Below are positions 1-9,513 of a stretch of DNA of 64,000 bases, one piece after another. Within the stretch, counting starts at the first letter, position 1. Every line of letters starts with the position of its first letter. The notes under the pieces were generated by a model. The model did no database searches. It saw only the letters and a program-made list of their open reading frames with translations, and was not told where the DNA came from. This stretch comes from Saccharomycopsis crataegensis (lineage: Eukaryota; Ascomycota; Saccharomycetes; Ascoideales; Saccharomycopsidaceae): contig NW_027043837.1 of NCBI RefSeq assembly GCF_037102585.1, positions 310,001 to 374,000 on the forward strand, in the 5' to 3' direction. Made by a program: the position numbers and the translations under genes.

Positions 1-2
1 AG

Positions 3-3000
3 CTGTGGGTCAGGGATGGGAAGCCGATTATTGAAGTTCTTAACAACGTAGACGTGCTTACCATCGTCAACTTGAAGAAGATCTACGAGGATTTGAAGTT
101 AAATGTCAATGATTTCCCAAAACAGTATCGTGAATTGGTGACCGGCGCCGAGAATATCTACAAAATTGATAACGCTGCTGTGAGCAAGCAATTGGAAAAA
201 GATCCGATGGCCCAAGATGCACAAGAGCTATCCTCAGCAGAAGTTCCTCCAACATTACAAAAGTTGGGATATGACGAACTCAAGGCCGTTGACTCCTTTG
301 GATTAAAGGTTATCAGACATAGTTTGCTCGCATTGTCACTTTCAGGCGGTAAAGATTTTGCCGAGAAAATCCTTTCAAACTTAGAACATCCTGAGGACTA
401 TGTGAACACTGACCTGCAAACCATAGATTTCTTCAAAGTTTATAAATCTTTGAAAACTGATAAAGATAAGCAGTTATTCCATAAGCTTTTGGATGATTTC
501 AATCATGAAAGACAACGTCAACTTGAAGCCAGAACCATTGATGGGGCAGAGCAAAGTTGGAAACACACAGCAGAAGAATCAAAAAAGCATGGAGGTCTTA
601 TGTTCAAAGACAAACAGATCAATGTTTTGCTATGGAAATGGTTTAAAGATATGCTCCCATTGGTTCAGGAAGATGTTGAATTATGTAAAAGATACAGCGA
701 TCTCACTAAAGGAGGGATTCTCAGTAGGAGCGAAATATCCTCGAATTTCACCCCTGCGGAATATGCCAAAATAAAACCACACTTGGACATCTGTTCGATT
801 TTTACTTTAATATCCCCAGAAAAAATGACGGTAATTACTATTCTTGAGATGCTTAGATTGGCTTCTACTGGTGGTGTGGTTGATGGTATGAAGACCACCA
901 GGGCAGTCATGAGTATTGGTAAGGCCATTGAATACGAATATAAATCTGAAATCGTTTTGAAAAAAGAAGGTGAGGCATTTAAAGGTATGAGTCAAGGTGA
1001 AAAAAGTCAACGTTTAAGAAAAATGATCCAAAGATCCCAAGCCTCATTACGTGATACTATGTTGGGCGATGAAATTGACTGGCCAACCACTGTTAAAGCT
1101 AAAGTAGGATCTCTCCTCATTAGTGCATTACTCAAAGTTGCGAAAATCTCCGTCACTGCTATCGATCCAAGAACTGGTAAAGAGGTCACCGCTGAAGTGC
1201 CGGCGATGAGCCATACTTATCAATATTGTTTGGGGACAAAATTGGGGATTATACGTCTCCATAAGAATCTTTTAACTCAATTAGGTACCCAAAATCTACA
1301 GTATTCCATCTACCCACAATCCTTGCCAATGTTAACCAAGCCAAAGAAATGGACTACCTTTAATAGCGGTGGGTACGAATTTTCTAGAAACAATATTATT
1401 AGAAGCAAGAATTCACCAGAACAAATGGCATACATTAAGGCAGCGTCTGCCAGAAGTTGCTTGGACAAAGTTTATGAAGGTCTTAATGTTTTGGGTGACA
1501 CTGCTTGGACCGTAAATGAGCGTGTTTTGAAGATCTTGACTACTGTTTGGAACAGCGAAGAAGAATTTTTGGCCATTCCAAAGATCCTTAAGGATATAGA
1601 GTTTCCTCCAGTCCCGCCAAGAGACTGTGACCCAATTGTCAAGAGAGATTGGCAAAGAGCCTCTAGGCAACTTGCTAATATCTATAGTACTAACAGATCT
1701 CTGCGTTGTGATACCAATTATAAACTTGAGATTGCTAGAGCTTTTGCCGGTGAACGGTTTTATTTTCCACATAATTTAGACTTTAGGGGTAGGGCCTATC
1801 CGATAACTCCTCATTTTAATCATTTGGGTAATGATTTGAGTAGAGGGTTGTTGATTTTCTGGGAAGGTAAGAAGTTGGGTCCAAAAGGTTTATTTTGGTT
1901 GAAGGTCCATTTGGCTAATTTGTTTGGTCATTCCAAATTACCATTTTCTGAAAGAGTCGCTTTTGTGGACGACCATATGAAAGATATCGAGGCTTCGGTT
2001 ACCGATCCTTATAATAAAAAGGCATTTTGGCTCACAGCAGAAGATCCTTGGCAAGCGTTGGCGGTGATGTTTGAAGTTACTGATGCCTTGAAACTTGATG
2101 ATCCAGCAGAATTTGTTTCCCATCAACCAGTCCATCAAGATGGTACTTGTAACGGCTTGCAGCATTATGCCGCATTAGGTGGTGATATCGAAGGTGCTAA
2201 GCAAGTTAATTTGATTGCAAGTGAAAGGCCACAGGATGTTTATAACCATGTGTGTAGTATTACAAAAAAATTGTTGAAAATAGAATCGGAGAAGGGTGAA
2301 GAGGATGCAGAAAAAATTTTGAAGGTCATTGATCGTAAAGTTATTAAACAAACGGTGATGACAAATGTCTACGGGGTTACTTACATTGGCGCTACCCAGC
2401 AAATTAGAAAACAATTGAAAAATTATTTTTCAGACCCTGATGAGGCCCATCGTTTATCACTTTACTTAACAAGATTTGTGTTTGAATCCATTCGTACATT
2501 ATTTTCCGGGGCGAATTTGATTCAAACTTGGCTTGGGGAATCTGCTAGAAGGGTCACCAAGTCTACCAATTTAATGGACATCCCAGATGATGAGTTTGAA
2601 GAAACTCAAGCTGACTTGCACATGAGTTCTGTTATTTGGACCAGTCCTTTGGGTTTGCCTGTTGTTCAGCCATACAGACAAGCTTGTAAGAAGCAAATTG
2701 CCACAAACATCCAGACCTTGTTCTTACAAGATCCATTCGAATTGAACCAGGTTAGTTCTAGCAGACAGCTCAATGGGTTTGCTCCGAACTACATCCATTC
2801 TCTTGATGCTACCCATATGTTATTATCATCAATTGAATGTGGGAAAAACGGGGTCACTTTTGCTTCAGTTCACGATTCTTATTGGACACATGCTTCCAGC
2901 GTTGATGAAATGAACGAAATTTTGAGAAGCTCATTTGTTGAATTGCATCAATTGAACTTGATTGAAAAACTTAAAGAAGAATTAGAGACTAGATATAGCG

Positions 3001-3491
3001 CTAATTTATTGATGGCAAAGGTTCCGAGAAACAATCCTATTGTCGAAAAGGTTGTGCGGTTGAGAAATGAAATGAAGGGGAAGCACGTCCTGGATAAAAA
3101 GAAAAAGGGATTCACTTTCAAACAGGAACTTGCATTAGAAAGAGAGCGTTTCAAGAAATTGCATTCTGGTGACCCTGAGTTGATTGCAGAAGCCCAAGCG
3201 ATGGAAACCACTGTTTCTATATTGACTGACGACGAGATTAGAGAATTGTACGGTTTATGGAATACCGTTCAAAAGGAACGTCAGATATCGATCAAGAAAA
3301 AACCAAAGCTGAAATCTGGCGGTAGTGGAGAAATGGTAAGTGAAAACACTGAAGAGATGAGTATTACCGAGGAAGATGAGACTGCCACGGGCAATACCAC
3401 AGTGCTTTTACCATTTAGGTGTCCAGCAACACCACCAAGAGGTGATTTGAATGTTGAGGAAGTTATTAAAAGTAAATATTTCTTCAGTTGA
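3..3491 (+). CDS. RPO41: Mitochondrial DNA-directed RNA polymerase, 5'-partial
   Basis: Single-subunit T7-like RNA polymerase that transcribes the mitochondrial genome in the matrix. The reading frame is open from base 3, with no ATG near the left edge, so the N-terminus (presequence and part of the N-terminal extension) lies outside the window; about 1,163 codons are visible. Family motifs appear in order: the FPHNLDFRGRAYP block near 1770, the HQDGTCNGLQHYA block near 2140 carrying a catalytic Asp, the O-helix-like RKVIKQTVMTNVYG near 2335, and the C-terminal SVHDSYW with the second catalytic Asp near 2870. S. cerevisiae Rpo41 has about 1,350 residues, so roughly 190 may be missing. The tail past 3050 is charged and low in complexity. 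It is convergent with CHL1. Identification is from family knowledge and is secure. Confidence 0.96.
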   Translation: MWVRDGKPIIEVLNNVDVLTIVNLKKIYEDLKLNVNDFPKQYRELVTGAENIYKIDNAAVSKQLEKDPMAQDAQELSSAEVPPTLQKLGYDELKAVDSFGLKVIRHSLLALSLSGGKDFAEKILSNLEHPEDYVNTDLQTIDFFKVYKSLKTDKDKQLFHKLLDDFNHERQRQLEARTIDGAEQSWKHTAEESKKHGGLMFKDKQINVLLWKWFKDMLPLVQEDVELCKRYSDLTKGGILSRSEISSNFTPAEYAKIKPHLDICSIFTLISPEKMTVITILEMLRLASTGGVVDGMKTTRAVMSIGKAIEYEYKSEIVLKKEGEAFKGMSQGEKSQRLRKMIQRSQASLRDTMLGDEIDWPTTVKAKVGSLLISALLKVAKISVTAIDPRTGKEVTAEVPAMSHTYQYCLGTKLGIIRLHKNLLTQLGTQNLQYSIYPQSLPMLTKPKKWTTFNSGGYEFSRNNIIRSKNSPEQMAYIKAASARSCLDKVYEGLNVLGDTAWTVNERVLKILTTVWNSEEEFLAIPKILKDIEFPPVPPRDCDPIVKRDWQRASRQLANIYSTNRSLRCDTNYKLEIARAFAGERFYFPHNLDFRGRAYPITPHFNHLGNDLSRGLLIFWEGKKLGPKGLFWLKVHLANLFGHSKLPFSERVAFVDDHMKDIEASVTDPYNKKAFWLTAEDPWQALAVMFEVTDALKLDDPAEFVSHQPVHQDGTCNGLQHYAALGGDIEGAKQVNLIASERPQDVYNHVCSITKKLLKIESEKGEEDAEKILKVIDRKVIKQTVMTNVYGVTYIGATQQIRKQLKNYFSDPDEAHRLSLYLTRFVFESIRTLFSGANLIQTWLGESARRVTKSTNLMDIPDDEFEETQADLHMSSVIWTSPLGLPVVQPYRQACKKQIATNIQTLFLQDPFELNQVSSSRQLNGFAPNYIHSLDATHMLLSSIECGKNGVTFASVHDSYWTHASSVDEMNEILRSSFVELHQLNLIEKLKEELETRYSANLLMAKVPRNNPIVEKVVRLRNEMKGKHVLDKKKKGFTFKQELALERERFKKLHSGDPELIAEAQAMETTVSILTDDEIRELYGLWNTVQKERQISIKKKPKLKSGGSGEMVSENTEEMSITEEDETATGNTTVLLPFRCPATPPRGDLNVEEVIKSKYFFS

Positions 3492-3893
3492 TCATTCGTT
3501 CTCTCAAACACATAATAATTCGTATTTTTAATTTCATTAATTTGCTTTTTTTTTCTTCTGTTTCTTTTAAATCTTCTCTCTGTTTATTTCTTTTAAATTA
3601 TGGTAACATTCAGGACATCATTTTCTTACTCTTTTTTTTTTCCCCTCTATCATAGAGGAAAAAGGACTTCGGTTGTTCTTTTCAATAATTCATCGGCATC
3701 ATGTATATAGATCTTGCTTACAAGTGTGTTAATAAAAGGAAAAGTTGATATTTTTTCTAGTCTTATTCGCTATTCAGAAGTTATTTTTGTAAAAGGTATA
3801 TATATATTATAACCTCTATTATCTATTCAATGGTTAAGAGTAATCAATCCAGTCATGGCAACGACGAGCCTTAATAATCGATCTGATGGCAAA
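3492..3893. other. Convergent intergenic region RPO41/CHL1
   Basis: T-rich spacer between two converging stop codons. It has poly-T runs near 3545 and 3630 and TATATA-type polyadenylation-like sequence near 3800. No coding or RNA gene seen. Confidence 0.6.
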
Positions 3894-6668
3894 TCACGAC
3901 AATTTCCTGTTCTTATGATAATTGAAGAAATCCCTCGTGACACCCATGATCTCATCTATCGACCTTGCTCCTTCTCCATCAATGATCCGCTTGTTGATCC
4001 ACCCACTCAACTTTTCTTGAATCTTGCGGTTCCCGAACCGTTGATCAATTAAATAAATCATGGCGTAATCGTTGATGTTTCTAATTGCCCGCCCCACGCT
4101 CTGATTAATCGCCCTCATGCACAAATTTTCATAAAACTCCACCGATTTCGCTTTGGCAGCCTGGGGAGTGCCCCCTGGTTGTTGAAGCACCGTGTCTTCG
4201 AGGTATTTTCGCTTACTGATGATTTCCCCACTGAAAAGATTTGGGTACGGGAGGCCAATCATGATGACTGCCCGGGCCAAATCGTTAGAAAAATTGATCC
4301 CTTCAGATACTTTCCCGCCGACTACCGAAAGAAGCACTGCACCAGTGTTGGTGGTGGAGGTCGATTCTCCTTTGACATCACCGGAAATATGTTCCAGGTA
4401 CTGGTCCAACATTTTTTCAACGTCCCCGCTATCCTTGGGCTCGAAAAATACCCTTTTGGTGGCAGTGAAGTGGCTCCAAAAAGCTTTATCTGCAGTCCAC
4501 ACCTTGATAACTTCATTCAAGTACTTGTAACTAGGGAAAAAAATCACCATCCCATGTGGCACATTACTAAGGATACTCTGAATATCTTGTCCTAGTTGAA
4601 CAATCATTGAGTGGTTGTTTCTATTAGTAAATGAAAAGTCATACTTCATGCCACCATGGCTTTGCAACACCGGGATCACGGAAATGTTTTCCTTTGGCAC
4701 GATATGTTCACAAGAAAACGTCAAAATATCTCGGTCGAAGTTTAGATAAGGAAATAAAAAGTCAGTGAAGTCAGTGATTGGCTCCATGGTCCCCCCACAT
4801 AGAAGCACGCATTTACTATTTTCTACCACCTCTCTAAACATCTCCACTGGGTTCAAAAGCAAATAATTCATAGAAATGTTATCGAATTTGTCCGATGGTG
4901 GCAACGATGAGGTTTCAATATTAAAGAAGAGTTTCCCTTCTTTGGAAGGGTTGGTAACCAATTTCAAGAATTTGATGAATTTGAACAATAACGGGGTATG
5001 ATTACTACTACTGCCTTGGACTTGGTCTTTCACTGATACGTAATTCTCAATCTTGTACGCCACTTTTGATTCTCTTAAGTACTTTTCCAAACTGTAAATG
5101 TTTATCAAATCACCACCCCCGGCACTCAACATTTCGTTGGCGTCGATTTCTAGACCGTTCTTGATTTTTTTTTTATGGATTTTCTCATAATTGATTACAA
5201 AGTCAATCAACTTGTTCAACACTTTGGTGAGTTTTAAAAGATTTATCCGGTTGCCACTATTGAGCCGTTTCATAAATTTTACAAAATACCCTCGCAAATT
5301 ACCGGCCAAAGACCGTAGTTCTCGTAACGTCATGCTAGCGGAATTAAGCGAAGTAATAGTATCTATCAAATTATGTGCTTCATCAATGACAACAATTGAA
5401 TTCTTGAGATCAATATTCAATTGCTGTCTTATATCCGCATCAAGAAGGAGCTGGTACGGCAATGATACCACTTCAGACATGGCAGAGAAATCAGATGATT
5501 GCTTGACCGTCGAGTAATAAGGACAGATCTTGAACCGCCTGCCAATCTGGGCAAGGTCTTCTATATCGTGCACTTGCCCAAAAGTTAAATCTCGTACCAT
5601 TTTATTCAACTGACCCGTGGATCGTAAATCGTCTTGATAATTTTGATAATACTGACAGCCTTCGTGAGGTTTGTCCTTTTCCAGACTACCGCTAGTTTTT
5701 TTCTTTCTAAGATCTAAACACGCCTCATTAATTAAAGAGTTGTTTCCCAATTTCGAGACTTTGGAATTGATACATAATTGTTTTCTGGAGCCCATAGGTA
5801 AGTACTTGATCTTTTCATTCACTATCATATTATCTATAGATGAAGGGAATTTGGTCATTGCAAGTTGTTCAGCAAATTGCGAAAGTTGAGAATGGGTTCG
5901 TGAAGTAAAGAACACCTTAACCGCGGCGGTATCACTATCACTGAACAATTTCTCGATTCGGTCGAGTTTGGCATTCTGAGCTCGTTTGGTTTCAATGGTT
6001 TTAATCATCGATTTGATTTCCTGGTTTAACTCAGCGTTCCGTTGGGCCATTGATTTGTTTGCGTCGATACCACTACCATCAATGTAATCATCAGGAAGAA
6101 AATCTTCGTCATTATTCTCGATTTCTATGGCAATTTTTTTCCGTGGCCTTCGATTTCCAGCAGTAGATTTCCGTTTCGTCGATCCGGCAACTTCGTAGCT
6201 GTTTCTAAATTCTCCTTGATTATCTTCGCTATCATAATCACCAGTATAAATATCCAGGTACTCTTTGTCTAACTGGGTGAGATGTTCTTCGTATTCTTCC
6301 ATCAAGCCCTTGGTATCTCCAAGATGGCTCTTATAATAGGTCTCTTTCACCCAATCTGGTTCGTCATCGTCATCATCATCATCGGCAGCATTGCCACCAT
6401 TATCCTGTTGCGAAAGCATCTGTGACTTCTTATGGTTTCTTAGCCAGCTCATGGCAGCACAAATGATCGATAGTGTCTTACCAGTACCTGTGGGACTCTC
6501 AAAGATTCCCACTTTGTAGTTATCTTGCAACGCTGAGTAGATCTTCTCCATGAGCTCGAGCTGGATGGCATAAGGAGTGTATGGATGGTGGAAGGCATCT
6601 TTTTTAGTGGCAAGAAGCGTATCTATTTCGTTCGACATCCTGTAATCAATCTTTGTGCTGTTATTCAT
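3894..6668 (-). CDS. CHL1: Iron-sulfur DNA helicase Chl1 (DDX11/FANCJ family)
   Basis: Superfamily 2 5'-3' DNA helicase of the XPD/Rad3 type, needed for sister-chromatid cohesion in the nucleus. The 924-residue product shows Walker A SPTGTGKT (about residues 58-65), an acidic linker, the SRTHSQL motif, four cysteines at about 299, 317, 336 and 381 spaced as a 4Fe-4S cluster, the DEAH box in VVIDEAHN (about 428), the GGTMEP motif, and motif VI QSVGRAIR (about 855). The DEPDWVKETY stretch and overall length match Chl1 better than Rad3 or FANCJ. A second in-frame ATG 10 codons in (6638) is also plausible. It is divergent from the WD40-like gene, with 122 bp between starts. Confidence 0.95.
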   Translation of the reverse strand: MNNSTKIDYRMSNEIDTLLATKKDAFHHPYTPYAIQLELMEKIYSALQDNYKVGIFESPTGTGKTLSIICAAMSWLRNHKKSQMLSQQDNGGNAADDDDDDDEPDWVKETYYKSHLGDTKGLMEEYEEHLTQLDKEYLDIYTGDYDSEDNQGEFRNSYEVAGSTKRKSTAGNRRPRKKIAIEIENNDEDFLPDDYIDGSGIDANKSMAQRNAELNQEIKSMIKTIETKRAQNAKLDRIEKLFSDSDTAAVKVFFTSRTHSQLSQFAEQLAMTKFPSSIDNMIVNEKIKYLPMGSRKQLCINSKVSKLGNNSLINEACLDLRKKKTSGSLEKDKPHEGCQYYQNYQDDLRSTGQLNKMVRDLTFGQVHDIEDLAQIGRRFKICPYYSTVKQSSDFSAMSEVVSLPYQLLLDADIRQQLNIDLKNSIVVIDEAHNLIDTITSLNSASMTLRELRSLAGNLRGYFVKFMKRLNSGNRINLLKLTKVLNKLIDFVINYEKIHKKKIKNGLEIDANEMLSAGGGDLINIYSLEKYLRESKVAYKIENYVSVKDQVQGSSSNHTPLLFKFIKFLKLVTNPSKEGKLFFNIETSSLPPSDKFDNISMNYLLLNPVEMFREVVENSKCVLLCGGTMEPITDFTDFLFPYLNFDRDILTFSCEHIVPKENISVIPVLQSHGGMKYDFSFTNRNNHSMIVQLGQDIQSILSNVPHGMVIFFPSYKYLNEVIKVWTADKAFWSHFTATKRVFFEPKDSGDVEKMLDQYLEHISGDVKGESTSTTNTGAVLLSVVGGKVSEGINFSNDLARAVIMIGLPYPNLFSGEIISKRKYLEDTVLQQPGGTPQAAKAKSVEFYENLCMRAINQSVGRAIRNINDYAMIYLIDQRFGNRKIQEKLSGWINKRIIDGEGARSIDEIMGVTRDFFNYHKNRKLS

Positions 6669-6790
6669 ACCATATTATTGTCATGGAAAATCATCATCAC
6701 ATCTCATCTGTTTGTCAAACGAAAACAAGCAGAAAAAAAAACACCCGCTGAAACTTTGCCGTCAAAACGTCAAATGGAAACCTCTAAATT

Positions 6791-7978
6791 ATGGCCTGTT
6801 TTCCTGTCAATCCTGTGCTAAGGAAGCTAAATGATACCAATGCTAAGATTTACCGAGAATCTGTTGTACTTTTCCGTCCGGTTCCTTTCAAACTTTGTGA
6901 TTTCACCCAGTTGGTGTACGTTGCCCCCAGCGTAGACAGTTGCAAGAAACTCCATCTTCGATCGCTCACTCATCATACAATAATGGTTTCGGGGTTTTCA
7001 AATGAGGATATGGTATTCATAAACCGAAATAATGATAATATTATTAGCATGAACCGTACTAACTTGGATAAACCTCGGTTTGAAGAAATTATGGATCTTG
7101 ATATCAAGCTGGACGATACGAAATGCGTGGTTACCGGGAAAATCACCATTGATGTGGTAGATATTGAAAAAAACATGGTTTGCGAAAGACTCAGCGCGGT
7201 GGAGTTTCCATTAAAAACAAAATACAACCCCAAGAACCCCAATGTATTGGCCTGTGCTTCCAAAGACCAGCTAGTGTTGTATGATTCGCGGGATAGGGTA
7301 CGACGTTTGGTCAATAGTAATAGTGATTTTGGAAACGCCCCATTACAACCCAGTATTAATATTAAACGAAAGTCTACTAGAGGTCAACCACCAGCCACCA
7401 AGCCGTCAGATATGATATGGTACGATGATCGAAAACTTTTGGTGAGTAACCGGTCAGTGGGTCAACTTAAAGTGTTTGATATCCGGTATCTCAAGGATGG
7501 GGCGATGAGGGTGAAAGAATCTGAAGAGTTGGGTGGCTTTAAAGGGGGCATTGAACAAATGAAATTGGATGATGGTAGTGGGATAGTGTACGGGATGAAT
7601 TATCGGTCTGGGATAATCAAATGTTTTACCCCGGACTTGGTGGTTGGAGAATTGCCAATAATTGAAGAGGGCTTCCAAGGTAAAGATTCTTGTATTGAGA
7701 TCATAAAGGATCCTACGGGTACCAGCAGTTTAGTGCAATGGGGCAAATCTGGTGACAAGTCGATGATAAATTGCACCCCATTACCGTTGACATGCGGTAG
7801 TTTACTGTATGGGACGCCAGTAACTAAGCGATTTGTAGTAGGACGAGCCCAGAATTTAGATAATGTTGCGGGAGACTTATGCCACAACCCAGTGGGACGG
7901 TTTTTAGCGGTTCCATTTTGGAACAATTCTCGAGAGGTCCTGGCTTTGATTGATTATGTGGGAGTAGAGAATCTTTAG
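6791..7978 (+). CDS. WD40-like protein of unknown identity
   Basis: A 395-residue ORF with clean ATG. Several stretches look like degenerate WD40 blades: LVLYDSRDRVRR near residue 160, KVFDIRYLKDGA near 230, GIVYGMNYRSGIIKCF near 262, and a final AVPFWNNSREVLALID. Charged loops separate them and no signal peptide or membrane segment is visible. The fold is inferred; I do not recognise the orthologue. It shares a 122-bp divergent promoter with CHL1, which suggests but does not show co-regulation. Confidence 0.8.
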   Translation: MACFPVNPVLRKLNDTNAKIYRESVVLFRPVPFKLCDFTQLVYVAPSVDSCKKLHLRSLTHHTIMVSGFSNEDMVFINRNNDNIISMNRTNLDKPRFEEIMDLDIKLDDTKCVVTGKITIDVVDIEKNMVCERLSAVEFPLKTKYNPKNPNVLACASKDQLVLYDSRDRVRRLVNSNSDFGNAPLQPSINIKRKSTRGQPPATKPSDMIWYDDRKLLVSNRSVGQLKVFDIRYLKDGAMRVKESEELGGFKGGIEQMKLDDGSGIVYGMNYRSGIIKCFTPDLVVGELPIIEEGFQGKDSCIEIIKDPTGTSSLVQWGKSGDKSMINCTPLPLTCGSLLYGTPVTKRFVVGRAQNLDNVAGDLCHNPVGRFLAVPFWNNSREVLALIDYVGVENL

Positions 7979-8158
7979 ATGGCGTTTTTATTTTCTATGG
8001 TGGTTTTTGCTTATCTGGGATGTGTTAATAATGTATTATACAAATAGTTGGAGATTCTTTGGGGAGGCGGAGGGTTTCTTTTAAGGGGAGCCTATCATTA
8101 TGTGATATGTATTATAGTTGGATGTTATAGATGTTATATAGAGTAAGTACTACAGATA

Positions 8159-8250
8159 TTGCTATATAATATAGATAATATAAATAATATAGATAATATA
8201 GATAATATAGATAATATATATAATATATATATATAATATATATATAACAA
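8159..8250. repeat. AT-rich microsatellite
   Basis: Imperfect run of TATAGATAA and TATATA units between the WD40-like gene and MOB2. The units vary, so it is an interrupted simple repeat. Confidence 0.8.
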
Positions 8251-8270
8251 AATCTATAGATATTGTTACA

Positions 8271-8297
8271 GGGTGCAGAACCCCTGGTTACACACCC
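8271..8297. promoter_or_regulatory. Recurrent GGGTGCAG-ACCCC promoter motif
   Basis: A 27-bp block that matches 44442-44468 at 23 of 27 positions, and the core of 24319-24333 more loosely. It lies 111 bp before the MOB2 ATG. The GGG...CCCC core is an imperfect palindrome. Function unknown; a regulatory site is inferred from its positions upstream of genes. Confidence 0.35.
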
Positions 8298-8407
8298 CTG
8301 GGACGGTGCCACTTGTCAGAAATTTTTCCTCAAAAACCACAGAAATTCCTACTTCTTCTTCTTCTTCTTCCTTCTGCTGGCAGCAACAACAACACCAGCA
8401 AATCATC

Positions 8408-9349
8408 ATGTCTTTCTTCTCGTCGATAAGAGGTTTTAGGCCAAAGAAGGTCAAGAATGGACAGGCCCGTTTTGACTCCAACCCAACTTCCCCAATAATG
8501 CCGAACTCTGACGTAACGATGGAAGATACTCCTATGACAGTAGATCCCCCTCAACAGATCTCATCACAACAACAACAACAACAGCAACAGCAGCAGCAGC
8601 AACAACAACAGCAGCAGCAGCAGCAGCAGCAACAACAACAACAACAACAGCAGCAGCTGCAGTCACAAATATCACAGCAGCTGCTGCTGCAACAGCAACA
8701 GAAACAACAATCATCACAGGAGCCTCAACAAGTAAATCAGGGAGCAGAACCACCATTATTTCTATGTCAGCCATTTGTGCGTACCACCTTAGTGAAAGGT
8801 TCTTTCAAAACAATTGTCCAGCTTCCAAAATACGTTGATTACAACGAATGGCTTGCCCTCAATATCTTTGAAATCCTCACCAACCTCAACCAGTTCTTTT
8901 CATTAGTAAAGGATTTCATCCAGCCAGATTCCGCGATGAACGCCGGTCCAGGAGTTAATTACTCATATTATGATCCCCAATCAAACAAATCGTACAACTT
9001 ACCAGCATCCCAGTACATCGAGCATACTTTGAATACCTTAAATGCCAAAGTTAACGACCAAGCTTCTTTCCCAACGAAAAATGGTAACCCGTTCCCACCA
9101 AACTTCCTTAGGGATGCCAAGAGCATTTGCACTCAGATGTTCAGGGTGTTTGCTTATATTTACTACAACCAGTTCGATAAGATCATTCATTTGAGCTTGG
9201 AACCTCATTGGAACAGTTTCTTTTCACAATTTATCAGTTTTGTAAAAGAATTCAACTTGATTGATGACCAAGAATTGGCTCCAATGTCGGCATTGATCAT
9301 TTCGTTTGAACAGCAAGGTCATATTGTCACTAGTGCTAGTGCAAGTTGA
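8408..9349 (+). CDS. MOB2: Mob2-type kinase activator with polyglutamine insert
   Basis: Coactivator of the Cbk1 NDR/LATS kinase in the RAM network (polarity, septum degradation). I start at the ATG at 8408, giving MSFFSSIRGFRPKK and 313 residues; this matches the MSFF opening of S. cerevisiae Mob2, and the frame upstream of it has no homology. Residues 54-83 are 30 glutamines coded by mixed CAA/CAG. The Mob domain follows: FVRTTLVKGSFKTIVQLPKY, AMNAGP, FPTKNGNPFP, HLSLEPHWNSFF, FNLIDDQELAP. These fit Mob2 rather than Mob1. All four zinc-ligand positions of human MOB1 (two Cys, two His) are replaced; S. cerevisiae Mob2 is known to lack the cysteines, but here the His pair is gone too (AYIYYNQFD). 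Confidence 0.95.
   Translation: MSFFSSIRGFRPKKVKNGQARFDSNPTSPIMPNSDVTMEDTPMTVDPPQQISSQQQQQQQQQQQQQQQQQQQQQQQQQQQQQQLQSQISQQLLLQQQQKQQSSQEPQQVNQGAEPPLFLCQPFVRTTLVKGSFKTIVQLPKYVDYNEWLALNIFEILTNLNQFFSLVKDFIQPDSAMNAGPGVNYSYYDPQSNKSYNLPASQYIEHTLNTLNAKVNDQASFPTKNGNPFPPNFLRDAKSICTQMFRVFAYIYYNQFDKIIHLSLEPHWNSFFSQFISFVKEFNLIDDQELAPMSALIISFEQQGHIVTSASAS
8567..8656 (+). repeat. Polyglutamine tract of 30 codons in MOB2
   Basis: Thirty consecutive Gln codons in mixed CAA and CAG order, then a second Q-rich part to about 8735. Mixed codons suggest an old tract kept at protein level rather than fresh slippage. Confidence 0.9.
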
Positions 9350-9513
9350 TTTCTATTAATTTGATAATACCAAAAAAAATTAAGTTCCTTCGTTATTATT
9401 GTTATTTTTTTTTTTTTAGAATACAAGTATTAATACAATTATCTTGGATTAAACATATTTAAACCAGAAATGTTGTGTTGCTGAATATTCAATATATTAT
9501 ACTGCTAATCATT

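Larger units (their letters stand above)
7979..8407. other. Intergenic region upstream of MOB2
   Basis: Holds an AT-rich microsatellite (about 8159-8250, mostly ATAGAT/TATA units) and then a GC-richer block, 8271-8297, that recurs upstream of the coiled-coil gene at 44442. No gene seen. Confidence 0.6.

Noticed and set aside
54-3491. RPO41 starting at base 54
   Set aside because: That codon is GTG, and the frame is open and family-like back to base 3, so the gene simply runs off the window.
8273-8407. 45-codon extension of MOB2
   Set aside because: No Mob2 similarity, does not start with a reliable ATG context, and overlaps the recurrent promoter motif.
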